From contig CP099652.1 of assembly GCA_024123955.1 (NCBI GenBank), positions 4,340,001 through 4,404,000 on the forward strand: 64,000 nucleotides of DNA, in the 5' to 3' direction. Origin of the DNA: Oxalobacteraceae bacterium OTU3CINTB1. GTDB lineage: Bacteria > Pseudomonadota > Gammaproteobacteria > Burkholderiales > Burkholderiaceae_D. The translations under genes and the position numbers were made by a program. Every line of letters begins with the position of its first letter. Position 1 is the stretch's first letter. A model generated the notes under the pieces. That model saw only the letters and a list, made by a program, of their open reading frames with translations. It had not been told where the DNA came from and ran no database searches. Of the stretch, positions 17,728 to 26,057 are shown one piece after another.

Positions 17728-18222
17728 TTACTTGGCCGCGATTTCCGGCATCGCCGACGAATGGTGGTTCAGGATCTTCCATTCGCCGCCGACCTTCTGG
17801 TACACATAGGTGTAGCGCGCCTGGATGTCCTGCTGCTGGCCGTTCTGCGTCACCCGGAAGGTGTACACGCCGGTGTCCAGCGCCGAATCGGCGCCCAGCA
17901 TGTGGATGTACCGGTAGTTAATCGTCCCTTGCGGCTTCAGTTTCAGGAACTTGTCGAAGTAGTCCTTGATCGCGGCCGGGTTGGAGCGCACCTCGTTCGA
18001 CACCGTCGGTTCCAGCACCGCGTTGGGCGCGTACATGCCGGTCACCTTGGCCGAGTCGCCGGTCGCCAGCGCCGCGTTCCACTTGACGAACAGGCCCGCG
18101 ATCTCCGCTTCCTGCGCGTTGCTTGGCACCGCCGCCACACCCTTGTAGACCTTCGGCGCGCTATCGGCGTAAGCCATGGTGGTCGCAGCTGCCAGTGCCA
18201 GGGAAATCAGAATCTTTTTCAT
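17728..18222 (-). CDS. Secreted SnoaL-like / DUF4440-type protein (SgcJ/EcaC family)
   Basis: 164 residues from the ATG at 18222, with GGAG upstream; an ATG at 18234 overlaps the RBS and is less likely. A signal peptide ends near AYA. The remainder is an NTF2-like fold resembling the calcium/calmodulin kinase II association-domain group: EAEIAGLFVKWNAALATGD, YAPNAVLEPT, and WKILNHHSSAMPE at the end. These small periplasmic proteins have no established reaction. Divergent from the LuxR gene. Confidence 0.8.
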   Translation of the reverse strand: MKKILISLALAAATTMAYADSAPKVYKGVAAVPSNAQEAEIAGLFVKWNAALATGDSAKVTGMYAPNAVLEPTVSNEVRSNPAAIKDYFDKFLKLKPQGTINYRYIHMLGADSALDTGVYTFRVTQNGQQQDIQARYTYVYQKVGGEWKILNHHSSAMPEIAAK

Positions 18223-18329
18223 CGTATGCTCCATTCGTTGTTTAAGAAGTTTGGTGGGGTGTGTCCCGCCAATGAATCCAGTATCATGGTTGCTGGCGAT
18301 TCAAAAATCTGCTGATCGGGGGTATTTGC

Positions 18330-18350
18330 ATATGCCGGGTGGCATATAAT
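18330..18350 (+). promoter_or_regulatory. Promoter with overlapping palindromic operator for the LuxR-kinase operon
   Basis: A perfect TATAAT sits at 18345-18350. Overlapping it is the inverted repeat ATATGCC-GGGT-GGCATAT (18330-18347). Transcription would start near 18357, which argues against the GTG at 18339 and for the ATG at 18381. A protein bound to the palindrome would block the -10, so repression or autoregulation is likely. Confidence 0.55.
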
Positions 18351-18380
18351 CGCCATTTATTCGACTATGCCGCGGCCAAA

Positions 18381-19157
18381 ATGACCAATATCACCCACCT
18401 GCCACCCTCCGGCGAAAGCGCGCGCGCGGCCCGCAACCGCTATCGCCAGATCGAAAGCAGCGCGGCCCGTTGGCGCCTGCTGACCGACGCCGCCAGCGCG
18501 CTTGCCGGCGAGGGACAATGCGCATCGGCGCTGTCGACGGCATTGTCGAAGGCCCTCGCCTTCCTGTCGCTGGAGGACGGCGCCGTGATGGTGCTCAAGG
18601 ACGACGCACTGCAAGTACTGGCCAGCCAGGGACAGGTGCCGCCGGTCGGCGCCCGCCTGGCTTACGCGGCCGCCCTGCAGGCGGTGCTGCAACCGGGTCC
18701 GCGCCCGCCGCTGGTGCGGCAGGACATCGCCAGCGGACTGCGGATCGGCCGCGAACAGCAGGTCGGCCTCGAAGTGCTGGTGCCGCTGTGCCTCGAAGGG
18801 AAAAATCGCGGCATGCTCGCCCTGCTCAGCACCCAGGCCGCGCCGCCGCCCACGCCGGATGACCTGCTGACGCTTCAGGCACTGGCGACGATGCTGGCGG
18901 CGGTGCTGGCGGTGCCGCAGCACGCGCCGCGCGTGGCGGCGCCGGAAGCGGCCGAGATGCTCAAGGTGCTGACCCCGCGCGAGCTGCAGGTGTTCGCGCT
19001 GCTGCCCAGCGGCTGGACCAACGCCGCCATGGGCGAGCATCTGGGCATCGCCGCCGGCACCGTGAAGGTCCACGTCGAGCGCATCCTGCACAAGCTCGAT
19101 CTGAACGACCGCACGCAGGCGGCGGTGCGCGCCGCCGATCTGGGGCTGGGCACATGA
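18381..19157 (+). CDS. LuxR-family regulator with N-terminal GAF-like domain
   Basis: 258 residues using the ATG at 18381, downstream of the TATAAT; no good RBS is visible. About residues 20-180 look like a GAF sensory domain (FLSLEDGAVMVLKD, VLVPLCLEGKNRGMLALL). The C-terminal 65 residues are a LuxR/GerE helix-turn-helix: LTPRELQVFALL, NAAMGEHLGIAAGTVKVHV, ILHKLDLNDRTQAA. It overlaps the kinase gene by four bases, so it probably responds to or sets the output of the kinase/receiver pair. Confidence 0.88.
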   Translation: MTNITHLPPSGESARAARNRYRQIESSAARWRLLTDAASALAGEGQCASALSTALSKALAFLSLEDGAVMVLKDDALQVLASQGQVPPVGARLAYAAALQAVLQPGPRPPLVRQDIASGLRIGREQQVGLEVLVPLCLEGKNRGMLALLSTQAAPPPTPDDLLTLQALATMLAAVLAVPQHAPRVAAPEAAEMLKVLTPRELQVFALLPSGWTNAAMGEHLGIAAGTVKVHVERILHKLDLNDRTQAAVRAADLGLGT

Positions 19158-21052
19158 CAGGCGCCCTGGGCGGACGCCCCAACGCGTTCCATCCCCGTCA
19201 CTGGTCGCTCGGCTTCAAGGGTGGCGTCATCATCGCCGCTTCGCTGGCGTTGTTGCTCGGTTCCGCCGCCACCAGCTATACGCTGGAGCGCAAAACCGCC
19301 GCCGCCACCGCCGACATGCTGCGCGCCATGCAGGCCCAGGCCGACATCCAGCGCCTGCACACGCAGATCGCCGAGGCGGCAACCGGTGTGCGCGGCTATT
19401 TGCTGACGGGACGCGACGACTTCCTCACGCCTTACGGCGTCGCCGTCACGCAGCTGCCAGCCACCCTGGCCAGCCTGCAGGCCAAGGTCCGGGACACCGA
19501 ACAAGTCGCCAGCCTGCGGCGCATCACGCCGCTGCTGAACGATAAACTGGCCAGCCTGGAGATCATGCGCGGCCAGCGCAACGCCAGCCCCGTCGAACTG
19601 CAGCGCCATCTACGCAGCAGCAAAGGGATCCTCGACCAGCTGCGCGCCGAAATCGGCGTCATGAGCCTGCGCGAATCGGCGTTGGTGGGGCAGCGCGCGC
19701 TGGCGCTGCAGCAAGCCTCCAACCGCAACATGTGGATGACCATCGCCGTCGCCGCGGCCGGCCTGGCCGGCGCGATGGCGACGCTGACGTTCACCGTCGG
19801 CCTGGTGCGGCGGGTGCGCCTGGCGGCCGAAAACGCCGAACGCCTGAACAGCGACCTGCCGCTGATACCGGCGCCGGACACGCGCGATGAACTGGGCCAG
19901 TTGGCCGAACGGCTGCACCAGGCCAGCGTGCTGCTGGCGGGACGGGCGTCGGCGGCGCAGGCGGCCAGCCAGGCCAAGACCCAATTCCTGGCCCGCACCA
20001 GCCACGAACTGCGTACGCCGCTGAACGCCATCCTGGGCTACGCCCAACTGCTGGAGGCGGGCCTGAAGGCGCCGCGCGAACGCGAACACGCCGAGCATAT
20101 TCGCCAGGCCGGCCAGCATCTGCTGGCGCTGATCAATGAGGTGCTCGACATCGGCCGCATCGAGGCCGGCAAACTGACCCTGGAATGCGAGCCGGTGGCG
20201 CTGGCGCCGCTGATCGACGAAGCGGTGATGCTGATGGCGCCGATGGCGCAGAAACGCGCGGTGCGGCTGCGCCACGACAGCGCGGCCATCTTCGGCGCCG
20301 TCATGGCCGACCGCCAGCGCCTGCTGCAAGTGATGCTCAATCTCCTATCGAACGCCATCAAGTACGGCGAACAAGGCGGCGATGTCGATATCGGCTTCGG
20401 CAGCGATCCGGCCACCGGCACCGTCAGCGTCCACATCGACGACGCCGGGCCGGGCATCACCCCGGCGCTGCGCACACGCCTGTTCGCGCCGTTCGACCGC
20501 CTCGGCGCCGAAAGCGGCAAGACCGAAGGCGCCGGCCTGGGCCTGGCCGTGTCGAAGGCGCTGATGCAGGCCATGCAAGGCGATATCGGCCTGGAGGAAA
20601 AGGCCGGCCTTGGCAGCCGCTTCACACTGACGCTGCCGGCGGCCAAGGCGGACGCCGTCGCCAGCGCTCCGGCCGATGTCGCCATCGGCCAGGCCGCGCC
20701 GGCGGCGCCGACGCCGGCGCCGCCGGCCACCACGCACAGCATGATCTGCATCGACGCCGACGCCGGCACCCGGGCGCTGATCGCCACGCTGATGCAGCGT
20801 CGGCCCAACTGGCGTATCACGGCGGCCGCCGACAAGGCCGGCGGCATCGCGCTGGCGCGGCAATCTCCGCCCGACCTGCTGCTGGTCGCCTGCGACCTGG
20901 CCGACGACGCGGTTCACGCGCTGCCGGGGGAGCTGGTGGTGCTGGGTGGAGCCGGTGGAGAAGCCACGGCGGGCGCGCCCCGCCATCTCGGCAAGCCGCT
21001 CAAGATCCCCGAATTCTTTGCCTTACTCGACACGACGGAGCAAAAACAATGA
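19154..21052 (+). CDS. CHASE3 sensor histidine kinase with degenerate receiver domain
   Basis: 632 residues. Membrane helices at about 22-43 and 194-217 flank a periplasmic CHASE3-type helical domain with the GVRGYLLTGRDDF signature. A HAMP-like linker follows, then HisKA with phospho-acceptor His284 (RTSHELRTPLN), and HATPase with NAIKYGEQGG and GAGLGLAVSK. Residues about 529-632 resemble a receiver, but the phospho-acceptor Asp position is Ala579 (PDLLLVACD); the KP near the end remains. It overlaps both neighbours and belongs to a LuxR-kinase-regulator operon. Confidence 0.9.
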   Translation: MTGALGGRPNAFHPRHWSLGFKGGVIIAASLALLLGSAATSYTLERKTAAATADMLRAMQAQADIQRLHTQIAEAATGVRGYLLTGRDDFLTPYGVAVTQLPATLASLQAKVRDTEQVASLRRITPLLNDKLASLEIMRGQRNASPVELQRHLRSSKGILDQLRAEIGVMSLRESALVGQRALALQQASNRNMWMTIAVAAAGLAGAMATLTFTVGLVRRVRLAAENAERLNSDLPLIPAPDTRDELGQLAERLHQASVLLAGRASAAQAASQAKTQFLARTSHELRTPLNAILGYAQLLEAGLKAPREREHAEHIRQAGQHLLALINEVLDIGRIEAGKLTLECEPVALAPLIDEAVMLMAPMAQKRAVRLRHDSAAIFGAVMADRQRLLQVMLNLLSNAIKYGEQGGDVDIGFGSDPATGTVSVHIDDAGPGITPALRTRLFAPFDRLGAESGKTEGAGLGLAVSKALMQAMQGDIGLEEKAGLGSRFTLTLPAAKADAVASAPADVAIGQAAPAAPTPAPPATTHSMICIDADAGTRALIATLMQRRPNWRITAAADKAGGIALARQSPPDLLLVACDLADDAVHALPGELVVLGGAGGEATAGAPRHLGKPLKIPEFFALLDTTEQKQ

Positions 21053-21519
21053 TGGAAAATGAAGTCCTGGCCTCGCGCATCCTGATCATCGACGATCAGC
21101 CGGCCAATCTGCGACTGCTGGAGGACATGTTCATCGGCGAGGGCCTGACCCACGTCGTCGGCACCACCGACGCCAGGACCGCGCTCGATCTGTACACCGC
21201 CTTCGACCCGGACCTGATCGTGCTCGATCTGATGATGCCGGACCTTGACGGCTACGCGGTGCTCGAGCGCCTGAAGCGTCGCGGCGATCCGTATGACTTC
21301 CGTCCGGTGCTGGTGATCACCGCCGACGCCACCGCGGAAGCCAAGCGCCGTTCGCTGGCCCTGGGCGCCAAGGACTTCCTCACCAAGCCGTTCGATACGC
21401 TCGAAGCGATGCTGCGCGTCTGGAACCTGCTTGAAACGCGGGTGCTGTACAAGCGCCTGCAGGCGCTGGCGCCGAAAGAGGACCTCGCCCCGCAAAGCTA
21501 CCGCAGCCGCGCATCCTGA
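21049..21519 (+). CDS. Single-domain response regulator (RpfG-type receiver)
   Basis: 156 residues from the ATG at 21049 (GGAG eight bases upstream); a second ATG is the next codon. It is a canonical receiver with acidic pair Asp15/Asp16, phospho-acceptor Asp60 in IVLDLMMPD, a Thr/Ala switch (VITADAT) and the FLTKPF lysine. It resembles the receiver part of HD-GYP regulators but ends after a short helical tail, with no output domain. It likely takes phosphate from the kinase encoded just upstream and acts by protein contact. Confidence 0.92.
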   Translation: MMENEVLASRILIIDDQPANLRLLEDMFIGEGLTHVVGTTDARTALDLYTAFDPDLIVLDLMMPDLDGYAVLERLKRRGDPYDFRPVLVITADATAEAKRRSLALGAKDFLTKPFDTLEAMLRVWNLLETRVLYKRLQALAPKEDLAPQSYRSRAS

Positions 21520-21534
21520 AGTAAAAAGCCGCGT

Positions 21535-22854
21535 CTAAAGTCCACACAACTCGTGCGACACCAGATCGGCGTACGATTCGCGGCGACGTATCTGCCGCTG
21601 CCCCCCACCCTCCACCAGGACCTCGGCCGGCCGGCCGCGCGAATTGTACTGACTGGCCATGCTCATGCCATAAGCGCCGCAGGAAAAAATCGCCAGCAGG
21701 TCGCCGCCGTCGAGCGCCGGCATGGCGCGTCCCAGCGCAAAATAATCACCGGTTTCGCAGATAGGTCCGACGATGTCGATGGAATCGAATGGACCGGCAT
21801 CGCCATTCGCCACGCCCGCTGCGGGCAAGCCGCTCCAATGTCCGTTGAACGCGCCGAAGCTGGCCGGCCAGATCACGTGGCTGGCGCCGTACAACGTCGG
21901 TCGCAGCAGCACGTTCATGCCCGCGTCGACGATCGCGATCTTGCGCTCCCAACCCTGCTTGACGTATTCGACGGACGTCAGCAGGATGCCGGCGTTGGCG
22001 CTGATCGAGCGGCCCGGTTCAATGATGAAGTGTTTGCCGCGCCGTTGAAGTCCCTGCAAGCGCTGGCAGATCGCCTTCCCCATCTGGGCCAGCGGGCACG
22101 AAGCCGGCGCCTCGCCGGTGTGGTACTGCGCGGGGAACCCGCCGCCAATGTTGATGAACTCGATCCTGCCACCATCAGCCTCGATGCGGTCGGCCAGTTG
22201 TTCGACCTTATCGATGGCCGCCAGGTAGGTGGCGCTGGCAGCGATCGGCGACCCCAGATGGACATGAATGCCGACCACGTCGACATGGGAGTACAGATTA
22301 CGCTCGAACAGGGCCTCGGCGCGCAGCAGCGGCACGCCGAACTTGGTCTGGCGTCCGCCGGTGGAGGTTTTTTCATGGGTGTCGACGTCGGCGACATCCG
22401 GATTCACACGCACCGCCACCTTGACCCGTTTGCCCGCGGTCCGCGCCACCTCGCCAATGCGCGCCAGTTCGCCCTCCGATTCGGCGTTGAACAGGAACAC
22501 GCCGGCATCGATCGCGTAAGTCAGCTCGTCGCGCGACTTGCCCACGCCGGCAAAAACGATTTTTTCCGGCGCCGCGCCGGCCTGCAAGGCCCTGTACAAC
22601 TCCCCGCCGCTGACGACATCGAGTCCGCAGCCATGCTCCACCAGCAGCTTTAGCACACCCAAGTTGCTGCAGCTTTTGACCGAGAAGCAAATTAACGGCT
22701 GGATTCCGGAAAAAGCATCGCGCACCGCCGCGCAGTGATCCTTGAAAGTCTGCCCGCTATAGGCATAGACCGGGCTGCCGTGCGCCGCGACGATCGCGCG
22801 TGCCGGAACGGCTTCGACATGGAGTTCGCCGTTAACATACTTAAAGTGATCCAT
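21535..22854 (-). CDS. lysA: Diaminopimelate decarboxylase
   Basis: 439 residues, fold-type III PLP enzyme. PLP Lys60 is in ICFSVKSCSN; HVHLGSP, NIGGGFP and the EPGR motif bind cofactor phosphate; ICETGDYFA and the CGAYGMSMASQYNSR segment supply the dimer active site. It converts meso-diaminopimelate to lysine, the last step of lysine synthesis. It lies divergent from a LysR gene that closely resembles E. coli LysR, recreating the classical lysA-lysR arrangement. Lysine control through that regulator is expected. Confidence 0.95.
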   Translation of the reverse strand: MDHFKYVNGELHVEAVPARAIVAAHGSPVYAYSGQTFKDHCAAVRDAFSGIQPLICFSVKSCSNLGVLKLLVEHGCGLDVVSGGELYRALQAGAAPEKIVFAGVGKSRDELTYAIDAGVFLFNAESEGELARIGEVARTAGKRVKVAVRVNPDVADVDTHEKTSTGGRQTKFGVPLLRAEALFERNLYSHVDVVGIHVHLGSPIAASATYLAAIDKVEQLADRIEADGGRIEFINIGGGFPAQYHTGEAPASCPLAQMGKAICQRLQGLQRRGKHFIIEPGRSISANAGILLTSVEYVKQGWERKIAIVDAGMNVLLRPTLYGASHVIWPASFGAFNGHWSGLPAAGVANGDAGPFDSIDIVGPICETGDYFALGRAMPALDGGDLLAIFSCGAYGMSMASQYNSRGRPAEVLVEGGGQRQIRRRESYADLVSHELCGL

Positions 22855-22928
22855 CTGGTTCCTTAGGGATTTTGCTGCGCAGTCGGTAGGAGATTTGTGC
22901 GCTCAGTATGTAAGTTTTGGCGAGAAAA

Positions 22929-22945
22929 ACATAATATCAATATGT
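22929..22945. promoter_or_regulatory. Candidate LysR-binding palindrome in the lysA-lysR intergenic region
   Basis: ACATA-N7-TATGT (22929-22945) is a dyad of the size and T-N11-A form bound by LysR-type regulators. It sits between the divergent start codons at 22854 and 23004, where the E. coli counterpart binds. The assignment is inference. Confidence 0.45.
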
Positions 22946-23003
22946 CCGCACATTATTCAATCCTGATATAGTCGGGCGATCTGGATTCAAAAAAGAGGGC
23001 GCC

Positions 23004-23924
23004 ATGAGTTTTACTTTTCGCCACGTTGAGGTTTTTTGGGCGGTCATGACGTCGGGTAGCACAACCGGCGCGGCCGAAATCCTGCACACATCGCAACCGA
23101 CCATCAGCCGGGAACTGAGCCGCTTCGAGAAGCTGTCGCAGCTCACGCTCTTCAGGCGCAGCGGCGGCAAGCTGGTGCCGACCGAGCATGGGCTGATGCT
23201 GTTCGACGAGGTCCAGCGCAGCTATCTGGGGCTGGAACGGATCGGCAACGCGATCGAGGCGCTGCGCCATTTCCGCCACGGGCAGATCGCCGTGGCGTGC
23301 CTGCCGGCGTTTTCAAGCACGCTGCTGCCGCGCGCGAGCCAGCACTTTTGCAGCAAGTTCCCCGGTGTGAGTTTGAATGTGACGCCGCTCGAGAGCCCGG
23401 CCTTGCAGGAATCGCTGACCAGCCAGCGCTATCACCTGGGGCTGACCGAGGAACCGGGTATTCCACCGGGGACGAAAATGGAAGCGCTGCTGACGATGGA
23501 TGTGGTGTGCGTGCTGCCGCCGCGCCATCGGCTGTGCGAAAAGCGCACGCTGACGCCACAGGATTTCGCGGGCATCGACTTCGTGTACCTGGCGGCCGGC
23601 GACCCGTATCGGAAGATGGTCGACAACACCTTCCGCGAGCATGGGGTGGAGCGCAGGATGGTGGTTGAGACGCACAGCGCGGCGGCGGTGTGCGCCACGG
23701 TGAGCTTGGGCGTCGGTGTGGCGATCGTCAATCCGCTGACGGCGCTGGAGTATGCGAGGAGCGGGCTGCAGATACGGCGTTTTTCGCATCCCGTGCCGTA
23801 TTCTGTGAACCTGGTGACGCCGCTGTTCCGGCCCGATTCGGAAAGCGTCAACCGCTTCATCGACGCGCTGCATCACAGCTGCCGGCAAATCAGCGCGGAG
23901 CTGGATGCGATCACCACGATTTGA
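23004..23924 (+). CDS. lysR: LysR, activator of lysA
   Basis: 306 residues. The winged HTH (FRHVEVFWAVMTSGSTTGAA ... SQPTISRELSRFEKL) is followed by the LysR effector domain. From memory the whole sequence tracks E. coli LysR closely, for example LFDEVQRSYLGLERI, IAVACLPAFSSTLLP, VETHSAAAVCA and VNPLTALEYARSGL. The divergent position to lysA supports the same job: activating lysA and responding to diaminopimelate and lysine. The ATG follows a GAGGGCGCC sequence. Convergent with the sigma-54 regulator gene, 21 bp apart. Confidence 0.93.
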   Translation: MSFTFRHVEVFWAVMTSGSTTGAAEILHTSQPTISRELSRFEKLSQLTLFRRSGGKLVPTEHGLMLFDEVQRSYLGLERIGNAIEALRHFRHGQIAVACLPAFSSTLLPRASQHFCSKFPGVSLNVTPLESPALQESLTSQRYHLGLTEEPGIPPGTKMEALLTMDVVCVLPPRHRLCEKRTLTPQDFAGIDFVYLAAGDPYRKMVDNTFREHGVERRMVVETHSAAAVCATVSLGVGVAIVNPLTALEYARSGLQIRRFSHPVPYSVNLVTPLFRPDSESVNRFIDALHHSCRQISAELDAITTI

Positions 23925-23945
23925 TTGTCAAATTCCGCCCGGTCT

Positions 23946-25760
23946 TCACTCTTCTTGCAGCTTCTTCATGCGGTAGGATAGCTGCGGGCGCGTGAGGCCC
24001 AGCATGCGCGCGGCGGCCGACAGATTGCCCTCGGCGCGCTTGACCGCCGCCAGTATCAGCGTGCTTTCCAGCGCGTCCAGCGACCACTCCTGCGCCTTGC
24101 CATTGACCGCCTCCCCCAGCATCCCCGGCAGCACATCCAACAGCTCCGAACTGACCGTCGCCGCAGGCGCCGCGACCGCGCCCTGGCTGGTCAACCTGCC
24201 CGTCTGCGCCAGCGAAAAATACGACGCCTGCGATTCCTCCCCGCTGGTGAACAGGTGCGGCAAATCGATCGGACCATCCTCGTTGGCGTAGATCACCCCG
24301 CGCTCGACCAGGTTTTGCAGCTCCCGTATATTCCCCGGGAAGTGATAATTCAGCAGCGCGTCGACCGCGCGCGCCGTGAACCCCGTCAAGCGCCGCTGGT
24401 GCTTCTGCCCATAGTGCCTCATGAAATAGCCCATCAACAGTGGAATGTCGTCGCGGCGGTCGCGCAGCGGCGGCAGGTGGATCGGGAACACGTTCAAGCG
24501 GAAGAACAAATCCTCGCGGAAGCGCCCCTGCCGGATCTCCTCGCGCAGATCGACATTGGTCGCCGCCACCACCCGCACGTCGACTTTGATGCTGCGTACA
24601 CCGCCGACCCGCTCGACCTCCCCCTCCTGCAACGCGCGCAGCAGCTTGCCCTGCGCGACCAGGCTCAAAGTCGCGATCTCGTCGAGGAACAAGGTGCCGC
24701 CGCTGGCGCGCTCGAAGCGCCCGGGCCGCGATTGCGTGGCGCCCGTAAAGGCGCCCCGCTCGACGCCGAACAACTCGGATTCGATCAGTGTCTCCGGTAT
24801 CGCCGCGCAGTTGACGGCGACAAAGGGCTGCTCCTTGCGCTTGCCGATCTGGTGCAGCATGTACGCGAACAGCTCCTTGCCGACGCCCGATTCGCCGGTG
24901 AACAGCACCGTGGCCGCCGTCGGCGCCACCCGCTTGAGCATATGGCAGGCCGCGTTGAAGGCGGACGACACGCCCACCATTTCCTTGTCCGCGTACGGCC
25001 GCTCGTCGTCGCCCGCCAGTATCGCGGCCTTCTGGTGCGCATGCGGTTCGCTGTAGGCGGTGGTGCTGACGAAGGCCTCGGCGTTCAGGTAGCGCAGGTC
25101 CTCCTCGACGTTGTCCCACTCGTCGGCCGGCTTGCCGATCAGGCGGCAGTGCTTGTGCCCCATCGACATGCATTCGATCTCGCGATAAATCGTCAGGCGC
25201 CCGATCATCGCGCTGGTGTAGCCGATCGCATAGCCGGTCTGCATCCAGCACGCCGGCTCGGTGCCGATGCCGAAATCGGCGGTGTGCACCTCGTCCTCGC
25301 CTGAATGGTGCCACAGGAATTCGCCGCGATAGGTGCCCAGTTCCACATCGAATTCGAAGTGCAGCGCCTCGACCTTGACCGCGCCCTCGAGCGAATGCAT
25401 GCGCGGACCGGCTGAAAACAGCGCCGCCGGATCGGCGTCCGGCCAGCGTTCGCGCAGCAGCTGGGCGTCGCGCGCGCCGGCGGAATAACCGACACGCGTC
25501 AGCAGCCCGCGCGTGCGTTCCGCCCCTATGCTCTCGAGCAGTTCGCGCCGCAGCGAGCCGAGTGACGTCATGTGCACCAGCTGCATGCGCTGGCCATTCA
25601 GCCAAATGCGGCCGTCGCCCGGCGAAAAATGCAGGCTTTGGGTGATGTCGTCCAGGGTCGGCGCCGCGCCTTCGTTCAGATGGGCGCTGTCGCCCCGGTT
25701 CAGCATCTTGCCGGTGGCCTGCGATACCTCCGCCAGCGAAACGCGCTCACGCTTGTTCAT
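23946..25760 (-). CDS. XylR/DmpR-type sigma-54 activator (XylR_N + V4R + AAA+ + Fis)
   Basis: 604 residues from the ATG at 25760, five bases after GGAG; an ATG at 25796 is in frame but has no RBS. Domains: XylR_N about 40-140 (aromatic effector binding), V4R about 150-212 with the Cys171/Cys197/Cys205 pattern, AAA+ with Walker A at 289-296 (GESGVGKE) and the sigma-54 contact loop GAFTGA at 336-341, and a C-terminal Fis helix-turn-helix (LSAAARMLGLTRPQLSYRM). It senses a small, usually aromatic, molecule and drives sigma-54 transcription. The divergent operon begins about 300 bp away and carries a matching UAS and promoter. Confidence 0.93.
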   Translation of the reverse strand: MNKRERVSLAEVSQATGKMLNRGDSAHLNEGAAPTLDDITQSLHFSPGDGRIWLNGQRMQLVHMTSLGSLRRELLESIGAERTRGLLTRVGYSAGARDAQLLRERWPDADPAALFSAGPRMHSLEGAVKVEALHFEFDVELGTYRGEFLWHHSGEDEVHTADFGIGTEPACWMQTGYAIGYTSAMIGRLTIYREIECMSMGHKHCRLIGKPADEWDNVEEDLRYLNAEAFVSTTAYSEPHAHQKAAILAGDDERPYADKEMVGVSSAFNAACHMLKRVAPTAATVLFTGESGVGKELFAYMLHQIGKRKEQPFVAVNCAAIPETLIESELFGVERGAFTGATQSRPGRFERASGGTLFLDEIATLSLVAQGKLLRALQEGEVERVGGVRSIKVDVRVVAATNVDLREEIRQGRFREDLFFRLNVFPIHLPPLRDRRDDIPLLMGYFMRHYGQKHQRRLTGFTARAVDALLNYHFPGNIRELQNLVERGVIYANEDGPIDLPHLFTSGEESQASYFSLAQTGRLTSQGAVAAPAATVSSELLDVLPGMLGEAVNGKAQEWSLDALESTLILAAVKRAEGNLSAAARMLGLTRPQLSYRMKKLQEE

Positions 25761-25811
25761 GTCTCCGCCTTCTTCATTTTTTATCAAATCATACATTGGT
25801 AGTTCTCCTGG

Positions 25812-25827
25812 TTGATCATTTGATCAA
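25812..25827. promoter_or_regulatory. XylR/DmpR-type upstream activating sequence
   Basis: TTGATCA-TT-TGATCAA is a perfect 16-bp palindrome (7-2-7), matching the consensus UAS I know for XylR-class activators at all but one central base. It lies about 113 bp upstream of the -24 element of the operon and about 50 bp upstream of the activator's own start codon, so it may serve both activation and autoregulation. Confidence 0.75.
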
Positions 25828-25939
25828 GCGGCCGGGCCGCCACGGTTTTGCTGCGACGCGCAACCGCGCGACGTGAATTCGTTCCTGCGCCCCGTGAAGC
25901 GGGCATGGTGCGCTGCACTACACCGTAACCACACATCGC

Positions 25940-25955
25940 TGGCACGCAACTTGTA
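25940..25955 (+). promoter_or_regulatory. Sigma-54 (-24/-12) promoter of the aldehyde dehydrogenase-MMPL operon
   Basis: TGGCACG-CAAC-TTGTA matches the consensus TGGCACG-N4-TTGCA with GT in place of GC at -12. The GG-to-GT spacing is correct. It is downstream of the UAS and about 100 bp upstream of the first gene. No competing sigma-70 promoter is obvious in 25761-26057. Confidence 0.75.
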
Positions 25956-26057
25956 ATAGCTAAGGAAAGGGCCGCAGGCGGACCTTATGCAACTAGCGTG
26001 CTAACCAGCGTGCCAGGACTTCCGACCTGCCCCGTCCAATCAACCAAGGAGACAGAC

